Source of the DNA: Flavobacteriales bacterium
Lineage (GTDB): Bacteria > Bacteroidota > Bacteroidia > Flavobacteriales_F > PHOS-HE28
Assembly: GCA_016715995.1 (NCBI GenBank)
Contig: JADJXF010000040.1
Span: 1-5,743, forward strand
Direction of reading: 5' to 3'
Length of the DNA: 5,743 bases
The notes under the pieces are model-generated. The model saw only the letters and a list, made by a program, of their open reading frames with translations. It made no database searches and had not been told where the DNA came from. Of this stretch, positions 5,279-5,743 are shown piece after piece. Position numbers and translations under genes: made by a program. The first letter of the stretch is position 1; every line of letters begins with the position of its first letter.

Positions 5279-5320
5279 GGGGGCCTTGACACGAGGCGAA
5301 CGCTTTGTGTAAGGGCCCCC
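5279..5320 (+). terminator. Long hairpin after rplA, attenuator-like
   Basis: GGGGGCC (5279-5285) pairs with GGCCCCC (5314-5320). The stem continues through TTGACAC against GTGTAAG with one mismatch (G5288/A5311), giving about 13 pairs in total and a 14-base loop. The following bases CTCTCTGCTGC are pyrimidine-rich but lack a T-run. It may be a partial terminator or attenuator reducing transcription into rplJ-rplL-rpoBC, or a processing site. Its 5' arm contains a perfect TTGACA, so a promoter reading is also possible. Confidence 0.55.
5286..5313 (+). promoter_or_regulatory. Possible promoter for rplJ
   Basis: A perfect -35 hexamer TTGACA (5286-5291) is followed after 16 bases by TGTAAG (5308-5313), which matches four of six -10 positions. 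A promoter in front of the L10 leader is common in bacteria. The surrounding sequence resembles the stretch at 2746. The element is buried in a strong hairpin, so the structure could equally be the functional part. Confidence 0.35.
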
Positions 5321-5377
5321 TCTCTGCTGCAAGCTGAACGCCAATTTTCGAAATCAAACTGAAGCAAAACCCTGGTT

Positions 5378-5475
5378 GAAGACAGCAGGGGTCCGAAAGC
5401 GTCGTTGAGCGACGGACTTAAACGGTGGCCGGAGCAGTCGAAGCCGGGCGCCCTGCCGAGACGGGGAGCGGTTGG
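5378..5475 (+). promoter_or_regulatory. Ribosomal protein L10 leader
   Basis: This structured 5' UTR is bound by the L10-(L12)n complex to repress rplJ-rplL translation. The long closing stem is GCAGGG (5385-5390) with CCCTGC (5451-5456). Within it, GTCCG (5391-5395) pairs with CGGAC (5413-5417) around an inner hairpin. The characteristic unpaired CTTAA follows (5417-5421), and the 3' side carries CTGCCGAGACGG. The GAAGACAGCAGG...GGACTTAA...CTGCCGAGACG order is the L10-leader signature. It lies upstream of rplJ exactly where expected. The outer edges are approximate. Confidence 0.8.
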
Positions 5476-5488
5476 AAGTTCTCGCTCC
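5465..5488 (+). other. Hairpin between L10 leader and rplJ
   Basis: GGAGCG (5465-5470) pairs with CGCTCC (5483-5488) around a 12-base loop. It lies 30 bases before the strong rplJ ribosome binding site AAGGAGG (5519-5525). It could be part of the L10 regulatory fold (an alternative pairing partner) or an attenuator stem; no T-run follows. Confidence 0.4.
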
Positions 5489-5532
5489 TGCATCTGCAAG
5501 CCGGGATGTCACAGACGGAAGGAGGTGTGCAA

Positions 5533-5743
5533 ATGCTCAAGAGCGAGAAAGAAGAGTTGATCAAGGAGCTGAACGACAAGTTCACGCGCGCGAAGGGCGT
5601 GATCGTCGCCGAGTTCAACAAGCTCGACGTCGAGACCGTCAACCGCCTGCGTCGCAAGCTCCGTGATGGCAAGGTCGAGTGGAAGGTGCTGAAGAACACG
5701 TTGGCGCGTCGCGCCGCGAAGGGCACCAGCGTCGAGAAGATCC
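5533..5743 (+). CDS. rplJ: 50S ribosomal protein L10 (3' partial)
   Basis: L10 anchors the L7/L12 dimers of the ribosomal stalk. The ATG at 5533 has AAGGAGG (5519-5525) seven bases upstream. Seventy in-frame codons run off the window edge. They show the L10 N-domain: MLKSEKEELIKELNDKF (1-17), KGVIVAEFNKLDV (20-32), VNRLRRKLRDGKVEWKVLKNTLARRAAKG (35-63), including the conserved KNTLA(R)RA helix. The RNA-binding N-domain is undisturbed in frame, unlike rplK and rplA just upstream. rplL and rpoBC would be expected next. Confidence 0.95.
   Translation, partial: MLKSEKEELIKELNDKFTRAKGVIVAEFNKLDVETVNRLRRKLRDGKVEWKVLKNTLARRAAKGTSVEKI

Noticed and set aside
4726..5499. 257-residue open frame on the minus strand
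   Set aside because: It is antisense to rplA and the L10 leader and covers a structured regulatory RNA; there is no recognisable protein family.

Overview
The window is a GC-rich, fully co-directional (+ strand) stretch of core translation genes. Its order is: end of an unidentified gene, rlmB, tRNA-Thr(TGT), tRNA-Tyr(GTA), tRNA-Gly(TCC), tRNA-Thr(GGT), tuf, rpmG, tRNA-Trp(CCA), secE, nusG, rplK, rplA, start of rplJ. The Thr-Tyr-Gly-Thr-tuf block followed by secE-nusG-rplKAJ is the classic bacterial 'tufB' neighbourhood leading to rpoBC. The strong G/C third-position bias, the three-membrane-segment SecE and the protein sequences suggest a Myxococcota (myxobacterial, former Deltaproteobacteria) chromosome. 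That taxonomic call is an inference from sequence feel, not from a search.

Layout. 1-259 is the last 85 codons of a protein with a CxxxxC pair. 271-1038 is the 23S rRNA 2'-O-methyltransferase RlmB, whose last ~20 codons are out of frame. 1060-1471 holds four tRNA genes. 1528-2718 is an intact EF-Tu, followed by a strong hairpin terminator. 2844-3011 is ribosomal protein L33, then tRNA-Trp (3040-3115), SecE (3171-3611) and NusG (3632-4192). The nusG-rplK gap holds a recognisable L1-binding mRNA structure. rplK (L11) is split by a 2-base insertion. rplA (L1) lacks about 80 internal residues and changes frame at the join. The 308-base gap before rplJ contains a long hairpin and a ribosomal protein L10 leader. 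rplJ runs off the end of the window.

The genes cooperate in protein synthesis and export. EF-Tu delivers the aminoacyl-tRNAs. L33, L11, L1 and L10 are large-subunit proteins, and RlmB modifies 23S rRNA. NusG links transcription to translation, and SecE belongs to the SecYEG channel. Two ribosomal-protein autoregulatory RNAs (the L1 site and the L10 leader) are visible in the expected places.

The main anomaly is that three near-essential genes (rlmB, rplK, rplA) are each broken by indels, while tuf, rpmG, secE and nusG are intact. Sequence or assembly error is the most economical reading. However, the rplA deletion coincides closely with the inserted domain II of L1, which makes it worth checking against reads. 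I see no mobile element, CRISPR array or novel defence-like system.
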